From Petasospora fabianii (taxonomy: Eukaryota; Ascomycota; Saccharomycetes; Phaffomycetales; Wickerhamomycetaceae), in the NCBI GenBank assembly GCA_022641835.1, contig CP048719.1, positions 434,001 through 498,000 on the forward strand: a DNA stretch of 64,000 nt. Direction: 5' to 3'. The stretch's first letter is position 1; the number at the start of each line of letters is the position of its first letter. Shown here one piece after another: positions 19,573 to 30,556 of the stretch. The notes below the pieces were generated by a model that had not been told where the DNA came from, searched no databases, and saw nothing but the letters and a program-made list of their open reading frames with translations. Both the position numbers and the translations under genes were made by a program.

Positions 19573-20538
19573 TCACTTCTTTTCGTTTTTATGCTCAAGC
19601 AATGCCAGTTCTAGTGACACCTCAGGCTTTTCAGCATCTGCATCTTCATCATCTGACGAATCCTCTGGTTGAATAGTTCTTAGGATAACTTGTTGTGGGG
19701 CCTCTTTTTCACTCTTCTTCTTGGACACGTTAACACCAACCATAATGGCAAACACAAGCACAAGCACCGCCATCAATCCACTCCTTGTAATATGCCACCT
19801 CAATCCTTCAATCTCTGATTTGATGTCACCATTGATATCTGTGCTGATCTTATTATTCAGCTCGTGTATCTTCTTCTTGAGTGTCTTTTGCAATAAGGTA
19901 TTTTCTGAAGTCTGATCATTAATCACAACTTGTGAATCGTTCTTACTCATCAAATGCAATTTATTTAACGTATCGAGCTCCTCGTTGATAGTATTCTCCA
20001 TAGTGCTTTTTTCAATTTCCAAAGTTCTCAAATCAGACTCACGAGCAGTCTTAATCTCCACGCGCAATTCACTTTGCGCAGCTTCAAAGAGATATAGTTC
20101 ATTTTCAAGCTCATTCGTGCTAAGCACCTTCTCTTGTATCTTATCCAAGTTTGTTGTGAGGTTGGTATTGATAAGACGCAATATCACATCGCTTTGACGT
20201 TCGGTGAAACCTAAAGACTGGAGTTCGGTGAACACTTGCATCGTGTCGATGTATGTGCGTCCACTTCCCTCAGACTCGATCTCAGCCTCTTTAGTGCTTG
20301 AAGACGATGATGAGGAAGAAGAAGAAGAGGAGCCTGCTGCGGCTGATGGAGGAATAGAAGGTTCAATATTGGAGAATACATCACTCACAGTTGTCAGTGG
20401 ATCATTTTTGACGAGAATATCAGAGCTTGGTGGAACACGAGAGGATTGTCGTCTTGATGAATGGAAGAATGGTCGAGACAAAGTTTGCGACCGGGTGAGC
20501 GCCGTTCGTAGAAGAGATTGTGATCGAAGTGGAAGCAT
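19573..20538 (-). CDS. FMP32: Mitochondrial coiled-coil membrane protein, Fmp32/MCUR1-like (DUF1640)
   Basis: A 321-residue protein starting at the ATG at 20538 (the frame is open to 20571, but without ATG). The N-terminus MLPLRSQSLLRTALTRSQTL is a mitochondrial presequence. A poly-Ser run follows. The DUF1640 core starts with DTMQVFTELQSLGFTERQSD, the typical family opening, then a long coiled coil (about 130-235). One membrane span lies near residues 250-268 (GLMAVLVLVFAIMVGVNV), and the acidic tail is about 45 residues. Fmp32 in S. cerevisiae and MCUR1/CCDC90 in animals share this layout and have been linked to inner-membrane complex assembly. The poly-Ser and acidic additions are outside the conserved core. 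Confidence 0.85.
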   Translation of the reverse strand: MLPLRSQSLLRTALTRSQTLSRPFFHSSRRQSSRVPPSSDILVKNDPLTTVSDVFSNIEPSIPPSAAAGSSSSSSSSSSSSTKEAEIESEGSGRTYIDTMQVFTELQSLGFTERQSDVILRLINTNLTTNLDKIQEKVLSTNELENELYLFEAAQSELRVEIKTARESDLRTLEIEKSTMENTINEELDTLNKLHLMSKNDSQVVINDQTSENTLLQKTLKKKIHELNNKISTDINGDIKSEIEGLRWHITRSGLMAVLVLVFAIMVGVNVSKKKSEKEAPQQVILRTIQPEDSSDDEDADAEKPEVSLELALLEHKNEKK

Positions 20539-23351
20539 CGTATATGATTGTGTGTGACGCAGTGGTATCAAGAGAAGTTTCGTTGGATTTCGTGTTTATC
20601 CACACGACACTAATTATGTGGGGGAGGAACCTTTCAATGCTTGATTTCTCGAGACGCCACCACTGTAAGCTTTCGCGGTGACAGGAATGGAGGTTTAAAG
20701 CGCTATTGTTCAGATAGCGACTCCTTTTGGTTTGAAAAAAGAGAACATAATTGAGCAAAATAAAACCTTCACTGAAAGGTTCGATATGGTCAGTATATTT
20801 CATTCTAAACAAATTAGACATGAATACCTATTTGATTACCGCTTAAATCTTTCCGTGGCCCACAGTCACTCACATTTTTCGCGCGAACTCGTTTGTTCTG
20901 TCCCGCCTTTTTGGTATAGCGGGTCGCCTGCTCCGTGCGTTGTCCAGGCTGCAGAATAAGTGCAACAAGTCGAATCTTGGATGCAGAGCCAGCGCAAGGG
21001 CCCACAGGAGTGTATAAGGGCTTCTCAATGGGGTATCATGGTCTATCTGTGTGATCTTGTATGATATAGTGGTGGCTCCCAGTGTATTGTACCTCCTGAT
21101 GTCTTTCTATGGCCTGAATAGCTCGTTTATTGAGATATATGATCAAATACACGACTCATCTTCAAGAGAGCCACGACGCGGGAGCAGCTTGTTTGTACAT
21201 ATCGCTGTGCACAAGACATGCCTTAGACTTCCATCACATGCGGGAGGCATGGTGGAGAACTACTGACAGATAATCTATGTCCCATCTTTGAATTCTTGTA
21301 TGAATGGGCTTAGCGGTAATGAGAGGGTAAGGTAGGTGGGAATCCTCAGTCGTCAAATAAGTGGATTGTGGCCCTCCTTGAACATTCCCTTTTTCTCGTA
21401 CGGGTCCATTCCCTGTTCCAGGTTCTTAATACAGCACCGGACACAGACAAAAGACCACTTCCCATTTCCTGGAACAGGAACAATTCTCTCTTAAGGACAC
21501 TTCGAGTAATTCGTTTGAGCATTGTTGGAATTCTATATATCCAGGATATGATTAAACTACAGTGTTTATACCTATCACCTTTTGTCTAATCCCCGCAAGC
21601 CGGCCGTTGAAAGACCTGTGCGCTGTCGCTCTCTGCGGTATGCCGGAGCGGAGGAGTGTTCACTGCTGAGGAACATGGGTGGAAATAAGAGGCTTAGACA
21701 TATAGAACTAAATCAACACCACCCTCGTGAAATGACAATTGCTTACGCAGAACGCATCCACAGAATCACAATAGAATTGTAATTTGTCAGAGCATCTGGC
21801 CCAGGGTTTCCCAGAAATCTAGAAAAGGGGGCGACTGAGAGATTCTCTGTCTGCCGTCGGGGTAGAAAACGTTTTTTGTCCCGACAAGTGTTCCGACGCG
21901 CATAGTCAGCGCATGTGTCCCGCTGTGAAACAACAAGACAAGCATTCATGCCCCCGGGACACGAGACGGCGGGAGGCCCGCGTCGAAGCTCCTTCCCCCA
22001 GCAGCGTGGAAGGTAGAGGAGGTGCACGAGCACAGGCTCTACGGCTCAACTAGGCAGTGAGCGCGGGCTTTCCTCTGCACACCACTGTGTGTCTGTGTCT
22101 CTGTCTGTTTCTGTTTCCTGTTTCTTTGTGTCGAGCTATACACGACAGCGGCTACAAGGTTCACCTCACATCGTAATCGAACGATGACTCGCAAGGACTC
22201 CTTCGCTCCTCTTCGGTGCTGGCCCGAAAGGTCTCCCTCCTCGGACAAAGTGGTGGTGTCCGGCCCCGTCCCTCGTCGTCAGACCAATCAGAAGAAGAAA
22301 TTTTTCCCCCGGAAGTTATAGCCCCTCCATTGGTGGAGACCAGAGAGGAGATACCAGAAGTTGACTGGAGAGAGGGATCTCCAACTATCTGTATACAGCA
22401 GAGTGACTATTGTTCAGCACAGCTGCGCTAGGCCTATGTGCACGCCTGTACTGCTGTGTGTGCCCCCCTCGATCCTGGGCCCTGGAGAGGCTGCCTGCCC
22501 TTAGTAGAAGGGGAACCTGCAAGACGGTTCTGCCCCCTTAACTCTCTTGCCCTTTGCGTGATGTGCAAGTGCGCGCGAGCTGCTGATTCGGGCAAGAGAC
22601 TTGTAACTTTTACAGGCGGTGGGAAGCGCTGACGGGCGCAGAGGGGGGGACACAAGGCGATCGCCTAGTGATTGGTTAGTCAGTAACGCATCCTTCAATC
22701 CGATTTAGAGAATAACCCCATCCACAAACCAAAGTAGTGGATCCCTGTTCCCCTGCCACCCTTCCCTTGCCCTATGTTTTTCCCATCGACATGGCCAGCA
22801 GCTCGGCCATCTGGTGGACGTGTCTCTTGAGACACGCAGACACACGCGACAGGGACACGCCAATCAACGTCTTCCGTCGCTGGGGCAACAACCTTTATAG
22901 TCACACAATCCTTTATTTGGGATCGTCTCTGTTTCTTGCAAAAACCAAACGCCCCTGCAACGAGCTGTCCGCACTTGAAGACCGATGCACCAAGAGAGAA
23001 CGAGATTTGGCCAACCACAGGCGCCTCTATTGGCCACCCGCGGGAATCCAGCGCAGTAAGTGTCTTGTCCGCGCAAGTTCCTGCATCATGGAGCCGCATG
23101 TCCCGCCGCTCACCGCAATTTGTCTCATGTGTTTACACGGACGTCGCTTCTCCTTCGGCATATTTCACCGCGCAGTGCGCACTTCGTCCTGGATCCATAT
23201 CCCTCCACCGTTCAAAACAAACTCAGAAGAAAGCCCTTCACTATTTGGGATTTCAACTAGCCTCTTACCAGTACCCAGTGAATAACTTACTGAAGAGTAC
23301 ACTACTCTCTGTTCCCCTTTGGCTTCTTCTGTTTTCTCCTCGCCACTTACA
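20539..23351 (+). promoter_or_regulatory. 2.8-kb region upstream of EFG1/SOK2-like gene
   Basis: A 2813-bp stretch between the divergent starts of FMP32 and the APSES gene. Short frames here overlap on several frames and begin without ATG or resemble nothing, so no gene is called. The part from about 21,580 to 23,100 is GC-richer, as a long transcribed leader might be. It contains a TG/CT-rich tract (22083-22131) and two copies of CCTG-N3-CAGG in inverted orientation (21412-21422 and 21468-21478). EFG1 of Candida albicans has a very long promoter and 5' leader, and the same is likely here. Confidence 0.5.
21412..21478. repeat. Inverted pair of CCTG-N3-CAGG motifs
   Basis: CCTGTTCCAGG (21412-21422) and its exact reverse complement CCTGGAACAGG (21468-21478) are separated by 45 bp. 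Each is itself a near-palindrome. They might be dimer binding sites or form a weak stem. Confidence 0.6.
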
Positions 23352-24815
23352 ATGTCGTTGCCTCCAATGAAGATCGAGTCAGCCTCCCAGATCTCTCACG
23401 AAGATTCCTCTACAGGTGCTAGCACCAACAACAATACCTCTGCCGTCAACGGTGGCTCCGGCCAACAAGGAGCTCATAAGGCAAACACTCCAGGGTCTCA
23501 GATCAACGGTGTCGCCCCATCTGCCGGCCAGGCTGAGGACCCATACAGATACCAGCAGCAGATGTCTGCACAGCAGGGACAACAACAACAACAGTACCCA
23601 TACTATTCTTACCCACCAGTCTACAACCAACAGCAGCAGCCACAACAACAGCAACAACAGCAGCAGCCATACCAGAACCAGTACCCATATTACCAGTCTA
23701 CTGCTCAGGCCACACCAGCTTCTAACCAAGCACAGCCTACCTCCGCTCAAGCCAACTCTGTCTACCCTAACTACGACTCATACTCAAGAATGAACTACGT
23801 TCAGAACTACAACCCAATGTATCAGGGTCAGATGATGGGTATGGGTGCCACCGCTGCCTCTACCGGTGCCACCGGTGCTGCTGGTGCCGTTCCAGCTCAG
23901 CCAGGAACTCAGAGCGTTACCACTGCCAGTGCCTCTGGTGTTGGTCAAGTTCAGCCAGTTGGATCTAGACCAAGAGTTACAACTACCATGTGGGAGGATG
24001 AAAAGACCTTATGTTATCAGGTTGATGCCAATGGTGTCTCTGTTGTTAGAAGAGCTGACAACAACATGATTAATGGTACTAAACTCCTCAACGTCGCTCA
24101 CATGACTAGAGGTAGAAGAGATGGTATCCTCAAGTCCGAAAAGGTTCGTGACGTTGTCAAAATTGGTTCCATGCACTTGAAAGGTGTTTGGATTCCATTT
24201 GAGAGAGCTCTGGCCATGGCTCAGAGAGAAGGTATCGTTGACTTGCTTTACCCACTGTTTGTTAGAGACATCAAGCAGGTTATCCAGCAGGGCTCTACTA
24301 CACAACCACAAACCAACCCATCTACTCAACAGTGGGGTTACCAGGCTCCAGCTCCAGGTCCAATCATGCAGCAGCCACAACAGCCACATCAGGGTCAACC
24401 ACAGCAAACTCAACAAGGTCAGCCAGCTGGTGGTGCCCCACAGACACAACAATCCGTTGTTAAGTCATCAAATTCTCCATACATGACCCCAACATCATTG
24501 TCGAACTCCTCTCTTACCGCTGATGGTAAGGCCTCCCAGGCTCAGGCTGCTTCTCAAGCGTCTGCTCCACAACAAGGTCAACAGGGATACTATGGTTACC
24601 CATATTACCCATACCAGTACGGTTACGCTGGTGCTCCAGCCACCGGTGCCACTGGCTCCACCGCTGCTGCTACAACAGCAGGTACACCAGCTTCTGGTGC
24701 TGCCACTTCTGCTGGTGGTGCTCAGGGTTATCAATATGGACAGTATGGTGGTGCTTATGGATACATGCCACAGTCATATCCAGCTCAACCATATGACGAG
24801 CAGAAGGATAAGTGA
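23352..24815 (+). CDS. EFG1: APSES transcription factor, Efg1/Sok2/Phd1 type
   Basis: A 487-residue DNA-binding regulator of morphology and filamentous growth in the cAMP-PKA pathway. The APSES domain (about 203-312) reads [60 protein letters not shown] and [20 protein letters not shown], which matches Efg1/Sok2 nearly residue for residue. A PKA-type Thr appears near [15 protein letters not shown], as in Efg1. The flanks are Gln-, Ala-, Pro- and Tyr-rich, with [14 protein letters not shown] repeats, as in Efg1 prion-like regions that support condensates. The ATG at 23352 is the first in frame (the frame continues upstream without ATG). Unusually long gaps lie on both sides. Whether to call it EFG1, SOK2 or PHD1 is a naming matter for a pre-duplication yeast. 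Confidence 0.93.
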   Translation: MSLPPMKIESASQISHEDSSTGASTNNNTSAVNGGSGQQGAHKANTPGSQINGVAPSAGQAEDPYRYQQQMSAQQGQQQQQYPYYSYPPVYNQQQQPQQQQQQQQPYQNQYPYYQSTAQATPASNQAQPTSAQANSVYPNYDSYSRMNYVQNYNPMYQGQMMGMGATAASTGATGAAGAVPAQPGTQSVTTASASGVGQVQPVGSRPRVTTTMWEDEKTLCYQVDANGVSVVRRADNNMINGTKLLNVAHMTRGRRDGILKSEKVRDVVKIGSMHLKGVWIPFERALAMAQREGIVDLLYPLFVRDIKQVIQQGSTTQPQTNPSTQQWGYQAPAPGPIMQQPQQPHQGQPQQTQQGQPAGGAPQTQQSVVKSSNSPYMTPTSLSNSSLTADGKASQAQAASQASAPQQGQQGYYGYPYYPYQYGYAGAPATGATGSTAAATTAGTPASGAATSAGGAQGYQYGQYGGAYGYMPQSYPAQPYDEQKDK

Positions 24816-26353
24816 TTTTTTAGTCTTGTCTTGACTGACTCATTTGATCCATCTCATTGTTTTGTCTTGCTTATGTTTTGTGTGCTTCATCTACCATTGC
24901 TAACTGTTGTTGTTGTCCTTTTTATTTTGTCTTGCTTTTGCTGAAGTCGTTTGTAAAATTGCATCTTCACCAGAAAGGGAGTTCGATCATTGACAAAAAA
25001 GTTCTGTCGTGGTGTTCTCCTTTGTTCATTTCATTGCTATACATTCCAGCTCTGGGTGTCTTGCTCGTCCCTTGTGGGATGCTGTACTATATGTAATACT
25101 GATCATTTGATCCAAATCTTTATAATTGTACATCTGAATTGGCTACGTAGAGACACCATATGCGACCACCGCTCCTTTAAGCTCGATCGAGCTGTACATA
25201 TACATGGATGATCACCGGACTTGTCGATCAGCCAACAGACAAAGGTATTACCCTTGGTAATACAGATGCCCCCTCGTGAAGCACTTCATACGACAGCCCC
25301 GCACCACATAATATATCACTGCTCATTTCACTCACATTTCTTCTTAACACTAAACTCCTACTCAGCGTGCACAGAATATTTCCCCCCGACAGCCAAAGGC
25401 GCAGACGCATGTATCACGACCGTTGTCCACCGCACTGTGTAGCTTGTACGTGCGCGCGGCATCTCAGAAGTTTATCTCGCGTTGTGTGCGTCGTACATGG
25501 AGTGGGACTACAGTGTGCGTAGATCTGGTCCATCGAGGCTGGTGCTTCCTGGAGTGTGCCTTTATTTGATGGTCTGGAGTATCGTGTCACGTCGTGTGAC
25601 TGGCCCTTAGTGGAGTGTGCGTGCTGGTGCTGGTGAGGCTGTGCCCGTGGTGTTCAGGGCGTGGCCCTCACTAGAGACAGGAGGTCTCTTATACACCATG
25701 TGGCCGTGTTGGTGGAGTTCTGGGCGTGCCTTTCGGAATCACAAGGAGAGACGAAGAGGGCTAGAACGAGTCGATGATAAGACTACAAGCATCCAACAAC
25801 TTGCTCGAGGAGATAGCCAACATTGCAATGTATGCTTGTCCCCCACAATTGCTGCGCTCATGTAAAGCGCCTATGTATACCCTCTACTTTACCCCTCTTA
25901 TACTTCGTCGCGGCTGTACCCATCTGGAGCCAACACTTGTAGCTGAAAGAGGTGCTTACCATTCATTAAAGACTGTCTCATCATATGCCTCCTCATAGTA
26001 TCTTCCATGTCAGGACATTCTGCAACAGCACGTCGCCAACAAAAAGTGTTGGCAGCTATGCAGACCAGTTGCGCCACTCTCATGACTCTTACTACACTAT
26101 CAAAAATTAATCACGTACTGAGATTTTACAACCATTCATATCCAATTTGTTCAAGTCGATGTATAATCTCTATATTCTATCAACCGTTGTAAACCCAAGA
26201 CTGAACAAAAAAAGCAAACCCAAGAAGCTAACGACAACTCCTAGTTGTGTGGTGTCTCAAAAAACTTCTTCATAGAACCGAAAACAAAAACCCTAATCAA
26301 AAACCTCCTCAAGCAAACATACATAAATCATCAAAGTGATACACTTCACTTCA
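24816..26353. other. 1.5-kb convergent gap without genes
   Basis: The stops of EFG1 and the MIG1-like gene face each other across 1538 bp, several times the convergent gaps elsewhere here (122-573 bp, apart from 52122-53565). No convincing frame exists. The part 25,440-25,740 is GC/GT-rich and carries TGGAGTGTGC twice (25550-25559, 25611-25620). The stretch may hold long 3' UTRs, a non-coding RNA, or gene remains. Confidence 0.4.
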
Positions 26354-27355
26354 CTAGTTCATGTGTGAGTCCAGACTTGGCAAGTCCAAGCTCTTGATAG
26401 ATGGTAATGTGATGTTACCAGTAGGTGTCGTGGCACCCATCTTTGGACTCTGTAGTGGTGTGCTCAATGGAGTTTCACTAAGATGGAACATTGGTGGAGA
26501 GTTTGGTCTAGATTTCTTAGAAATATGATCCCTATCAAGATGATGGTGATGATTAAGCGTCGATAACGTTGTCAAAGAGTGAGATGGACGAAGCAATGAA
26601 GATGGGACAGAGGCATTAGTAGAGATTGGAGTCATTCTCTTCAAGTTCGAAAGAGCACCCAAATGACTGCCATGGAAGTTACCAAGAGATGCCAATGATG
26701 TAGAAGAGTTGGACTTGGACGAAAGGGCAGACAAGTTGGTAGAAGAGTTGTTGGAACTTGAAAACAATGAAGAAGTCTGGAAGGACTGTGATGACGATGA
26801 TTTCAAAATCTTTGGTGGAGACTGAATATTTGGCAAATGTATCTGCTTGTTCGCCTGGAACAATGAGCTCGAAGAACCAACCTGATGCAGTGGCTGTGGT
26901 GGGAGCTGAGTCAATGGGCCCTGTTGTGGTGGAGGAAGTTGGGATTGCTGTGGAGCCTGAGCTGGAGGCTGGCCAGGGAATGGCGGAAGCTGCTGATGTG
27001 GCATATTTGGTTGGTAAAATTGACCGGTAGGGGAAGTCAACTGAGAATCACCTGGAAGTGGAACGTAGTATGTCACTGGTTGGTTCACAGTCTGGTACTG
27101 GCCATTCTTTCCTGACTTTCTCACTCTGGTGTTGGAATGGATTCTAGTATGTCTTGTAAGCTCATCACTTCTGGAAAACTTCTTGGTGCAAAAGTTACAA
27201 GCAAATGGCTTCTCTCCAGTATGGATACGCATGTGTCTAGTCTGGTGCTCCAGTCTGTGGAAAGACTTGTTGCAGATATTACAGGAGTAAGGGCGGGATG
27301 TGTCGTCAGCCACTGGCTGCGAGTCAACCGGCTGGGCAGTTGGGGCGGCGGGCAT
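26354..27355 (-). CDS. MIG1: Mig1/CreA-like C2H2 zinc-finger repressor
   Basis: A 333-residue regulator with two C2H2 fingers near the N-terminus. Finger 1 (Cys25, Cys28, His41, His45) contains the Mig1 recognition helix [19 protein letters not shown], and finger 2 (Cys53, Cys56, His69, His73) contains [10 protein letters not shown]. Both helices match Mig1/CreA, which bind GC-rich SYGGGG sites and repress glucose-repressed genes. Finger 2 uses Cys-x2-Cys (CNFC), whereas Mig1 proteins commonly have Cys-x4-Cys there. The rest is Pro/Gln-rich, then Ser-rich with repeated [10 protein letters not shown]-type segments, and ends [18 protein letters not shown]. Mig1, Mig2 or Mig3 type cannot be separated by eye. 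G-runs upstream (27662-27678) could be sites for the protein itself. Confidence 0.85.
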   Translation of the reverse strand: MPAAPTAQPVDSQPVADDTSRPYSCNICNKSFHRLEHQTRHMRIHTGEKPFACNFCTKKFSRSDELTRHTRIHSNTRVRKSGKNGQYQTVNQPVTYYVPLPGDSQLTSPTGQFYQPNMPHQQLPPFPGQPPAQAPQQSQLPPPQQGPLTQLPPQPLHQVGSSSSLFQANKQIHLPNIQSPPKILKSSSSQSFQTSSLFSSSNNSSTNLSALSSKSNSSTSLASLGNFHGSHLGALSNLKRMTPISTNASVPSSLLRPSHSLTTLSTLNHHHHLDRDHISKKSRPNSPPMFHLSETPLSTPLQSPKMGATTPTGNITLPSIKSLDLPSLDSHMN

Positions 27356-28670
27356 TACGTGAGTAAGGGGACGGGGGAGGGGGAGTCGCGTGTCTGTGGA
27401 TCAGTGTATGTCTCGTTTCTTTCTTCCGTGGTTGGATGGACAACGAGTTCGAAAGACCAAGAACAGACGTGAGGAGTAGAGTAGGTGTGCTGTTCTGCAA
27501 AAACTGCTGAGAGTAAGCGGCGAACGAATTCATATTTATTTTAAAGGAGCTCTCCAACCCGCGAAGGTGCAGCTCCGGAAAAACTTTTCTGCGGCTGCGG
27601 TGAGTCTCCAGAGGCGTGCAGGCCGGATTAACTTTCACTAAAAAGAAACGAGGTGTTACTCCAGGGGGGAGGGGGCGTAAAGGTGTGCAAAGTGAGGGGG
27701 AAAGGGTTATACTTTGGTCTATTATTACGACACGTGTACTTGAACCACAAAGTTGACACCTCTGTAGTTATTTTTTCCTGTGTAGGTTTGGCGGCTGGGC
27801 GCTATCAGGTCAGGTTGCGGGTGTCGGTGTTTGGAGCCCCCAAAGGCGGGAGGAAAATCCACTAAGAATCCACCGGGGGGCATGCATAACCCCATAACCA
27901 GGCGTCATGGCCAGATTCGGCGATGGATGACGCCTTCATTTTTACTCGTTGGCTTGCGGTCTGACACCTTGTCCTATAATCATTGGACCTCGCAATTTCA
28001 CTGCTATATATTAACGTCAGCCGTAGCCTTGACTTGTTCCACTAGTAAAAATCTATGGAAAATTCTCGCTGAGATTCTTCGAACCACTTTGGCCACAGCG
28101 TGCCCGGCCTCCGGGTGTGTGTGGGCCTCAAAGAGACCCTGACTAACCATGAGCCATATCTCGTGACAGGGCTGATGGTAAACAACTCACAGCGATACAC
28201 AGCGATAACGCTTTTCAGTAAGTCCCAAGCACACACACACCAGACAGCCCGGTGCCACGCTGTCACATCGTTTTGGTCTGTCTGTAAGGATGGAGCTATC
28301 TCTGTAACAGGTGGAGACAAACACGTAGTACGACGGGATCCAAAAACAGGGTGTCACTTGACCTGAACAGATGCTCTGTATAACTTCTGCGGAATTAGGC
28401 CAACTCCATTCTGGTTGTCCTGAGATATGCTACGCGTATCGTAGAATATCTGTCCACCGTCATGGATCATGGCGCGATAAGGAGTCATCATTTGATAGCA
28501 CGTACCGCCGCACAGTGTCCATTTGCAACTTGACATCTCTAGTCGAAAATGCTTTCTACATCGAGAGAATTAACATTATGCCTAGAAGGCGTTCCTTGTT
28601 ATTATTATACAGCACGTTGTTGCGTCGGCTGATCACCAACGCATCTCACGTCTTCGGCACACCTACTAAC
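27356..28670 (-). promoter_or_regulatory. Upstream region of the MIG1-like gene
   Basis: These 1315 bp separate two minus-strand genes. G-rich runs (27662-27678, and AGTGAGGGGG near 27690) resemble Mig1 or stress-element cores and may point to autoregulation. Only short frames without likeness to known proteins are present. Confidence 0.4.
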
Positions 28671-29275
28671 TCACTTCTTGAAACCAGGAGGAGGGTTGAA
28701 TCTCTTCGGAGCACCCGTAAATCCAGGAGCACTTGTTCTCACTGGACCACTCAACTTTGAAGCGCCAGGACCAACAGCGGTACCCTTTGTCAATGGCTTA
28801 ATGACACCACCACCTTGCTTCAGCTGCTTCAGTTTTGGAGCAGCATTTGCCGGTGGGGCCTCTATCGTTACAGATATCACATGCTCACCTCTCAAGATGA
28901 CAAGTCCAAGTGTTCTTTTCTGCTCTTGTATCAGTGATGATTCGGGTTCTGATGTTTTGTTCTTAGCACGATCTTTGAGCGAAAGCAATGACTTCTTTGT
29001 CAGTCTGAACTCTTCCGTGTTGGCAAGCACAAGGTTGTAATGCTTATCAAATGAGAGAAGCTCACCAATGAACTCACGAGAGTCCATTGTGATCACCTTT
29101 ACTCGGTAGTTAAGGATATCTGTCTGTGTTTGAGCGTTAGTAGTCTGTTGATGACGATTCCTAGAAATGGGTCAAGTTACTTACCAGTCTGGCCTTTTTC
29201 TGTGTGATTGGAGCCTATTCCGGATGTTAGTAAATTAGTTCTCTTTCCTGTGTGAATCTCAGTACCACATACCAT
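28671..29275 (-). CDS. SMB1: Core spliceosomal protein SmB, two introns, one-codon first exon
   Basis: Sm-ring subunit of U1, U2, U4 and U5 snRNPs. Exon 1 is only the ATG (29275-29273), exon 2 is 29214-29185 (10 codons, APITQKKARL) and exon 3 is 29123-28671, for 161 residues. Both introns are tiny: 58 bp (GTATGT donor, TACTAAC, AATAG) and 61 bp (GTAAGT, TACTAAC, CACAG). The Sm1 motif runs TDILNYRVKVITMDSREFIG followed by ELLSFDKHYNLVLANTEE. Sm2 is TLGLVILRGEHVISVTIEAPP. The C-terminal tail is Gly/Pro-rich (FNPPPGFKK) without RGG repeats. Without splicing only a GTG-started fragment is open, so the introns are required for the Sm fold. It diverges from CHZ1 with 255 bp between starts. Confidence 0.93.
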
Positions 29276-29530
29276 CTCTATGTGCTGTAAAATGCTGTGC
29301 TTATGAAGCCATCAGAGATCTTGATACAAATGCTCTTCATCATCAGAAGAACCCACCAGATTTTCAATCTCGCGATCGCGGAATTTTCGCGACTGAGACG
29401 AGACCAGGCAAACTACCAGACCATTCAATTCTCTATTGAACGCGTCCTGCTAGCCTTTACACAGACCTCTTGGGACAGTTACGCATTCACTTTCCTCTTA
29501 AAATCCCCCCAATTCATTTTCGCCTTCAAG

Positions 29531-29983
29531 ATGTCTGACAAGGAAGTTCAAGAAACACCAATCGAGACCACAGAGGCCACTGAAAAGGTTGAGGCACCAG
29601 CCACTGAGACACCAGCTTCTGAAGAGGCACCAGCTAAAGAGTCACCAGATACTGCCAATGAGGAGTTGAAGCGTAAGAACGAAGGCGAGCCAAAGAAGGA
29701 GAAGAAGAGACGTCGTAGACAGTACGATGATGCTCCAGAAGAGGAAGAGGAAGAAGAGGATGATGACGATGAAGATGATGACAAGCTTGATGCTAAGCTC
29801 GAAGAGGATGACGATGCTGACGAAGACGACTTAGCTGAGATTGATTCTTCCAACATCATCACCACAGGTAGAAGAACTAGAGGTAAGGTCATTGACTACG
29901 CTAAGACCGCTGAGAAACTGGATGAAGAAGGTAAGGCTAATGATGATGAAGAAGACGATGGTGAGTTCAAGGCAAATGATTAG
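29531..29983 (+). CDS. CHZ1: H2A.Z-H2B chaperone Chz1
   Basis: A 150-residue acidic nuclear chaperone that carries H2A.Z-H2B dimers to the SWR1 remodeller. The diagnostic CHZ motif is EIDSSNIITTGRRTRGKVID near residues 104-123. It is flanked by long acidic stretches (EEEEEEEDDDDEDDDKLD and EDDDADEDDLAEID) and a basic KKEKKRRRRQ cluster that can serve as nuclear signal. The ATG at 29531 was chosen because the open frame upstream to 29297 lacks this family's character. Length agrees with S. cerevisiae Chz1 (153). It shares a short divergent promoter with SMB1. Confidence 0.93.
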   Translation: MSDKEVQETPIETTEATEKVEAPATETPASEEAPAKESPDTANEELKRKNEGEPKKEKKRRRRQYDDAPEEEEEEEDDDDEDDDKLDAKLEEDDDADEDDLAEIDSSNIITTGRRTRGKVIDYAKTAEKLDEEGKANDDEEDDGEFKAND

Positions 29984-30556
29984 TTCTGCTTCCTATGCCC
30001 CAAAAAAAGGCGTTGTTAACGAGCATTTGACGTATGATTCATGATATTTGGAACGAGACAGTGTAGGACCCTAGTTAATTGAATTCTGAAGCGCTCGATT
30101 AGGACATTGATAGATTGTTCATAGGTTTGCCAATTATACAGTCAAAGACGCGTCAGCTATTGTGAGACAATTGTCAAAGACATATCCGGCAAAAAGTTTA
30201 ACAGTTGTACTATCTATTCCCTTTTTTCATTACAAAGCGGTTTCATACCACAACCATTATACATACCGTTTCCATTAACTATACACGAAAAGATGAAAGA
30301 CTAGAAGGTGAAAAATCGAAAACAAGACCAGAAGAAGGTAGAAGAGCAGAGTCGGCAAGAAATGAGAGATGGATGAAGACAACTTCAAACATTGTAACAT
30401 CAGCCTCATAAGATGGTCTGAAAGTTTTCAGAAACATGCCAGTAGCCATCGAGAATATAAAAAGCAAAGAGAGGGGGGTTAGAATAAAGTCATAAAAACG
30501 ATGCACACTTCTCTAATCAAACATCATGCTTCATGTCCACTGTGTTGTCACCATAA
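29984..30556. other. Convergent gap CHZ1/YPT31, nothing seen
   Basis: A 573-bp region with the 3' ends of two convergent genes. AT-rich, no credible frame or structured element. Confidence 0.3.

Noticed and set aside
23056-23061. GTAAGT as donor of a 5' leader intron in EFG1
   Set aside because: No TACTAAC branch site is present between it and the ATG, unlike all other introns in this window.
22737-23285. Open frame of 182 codons upstream of EFG1
   Set aside because: It begins with GTG, overlaps other open frames on both strands in GC-rich DNA, and resembles no protein family.
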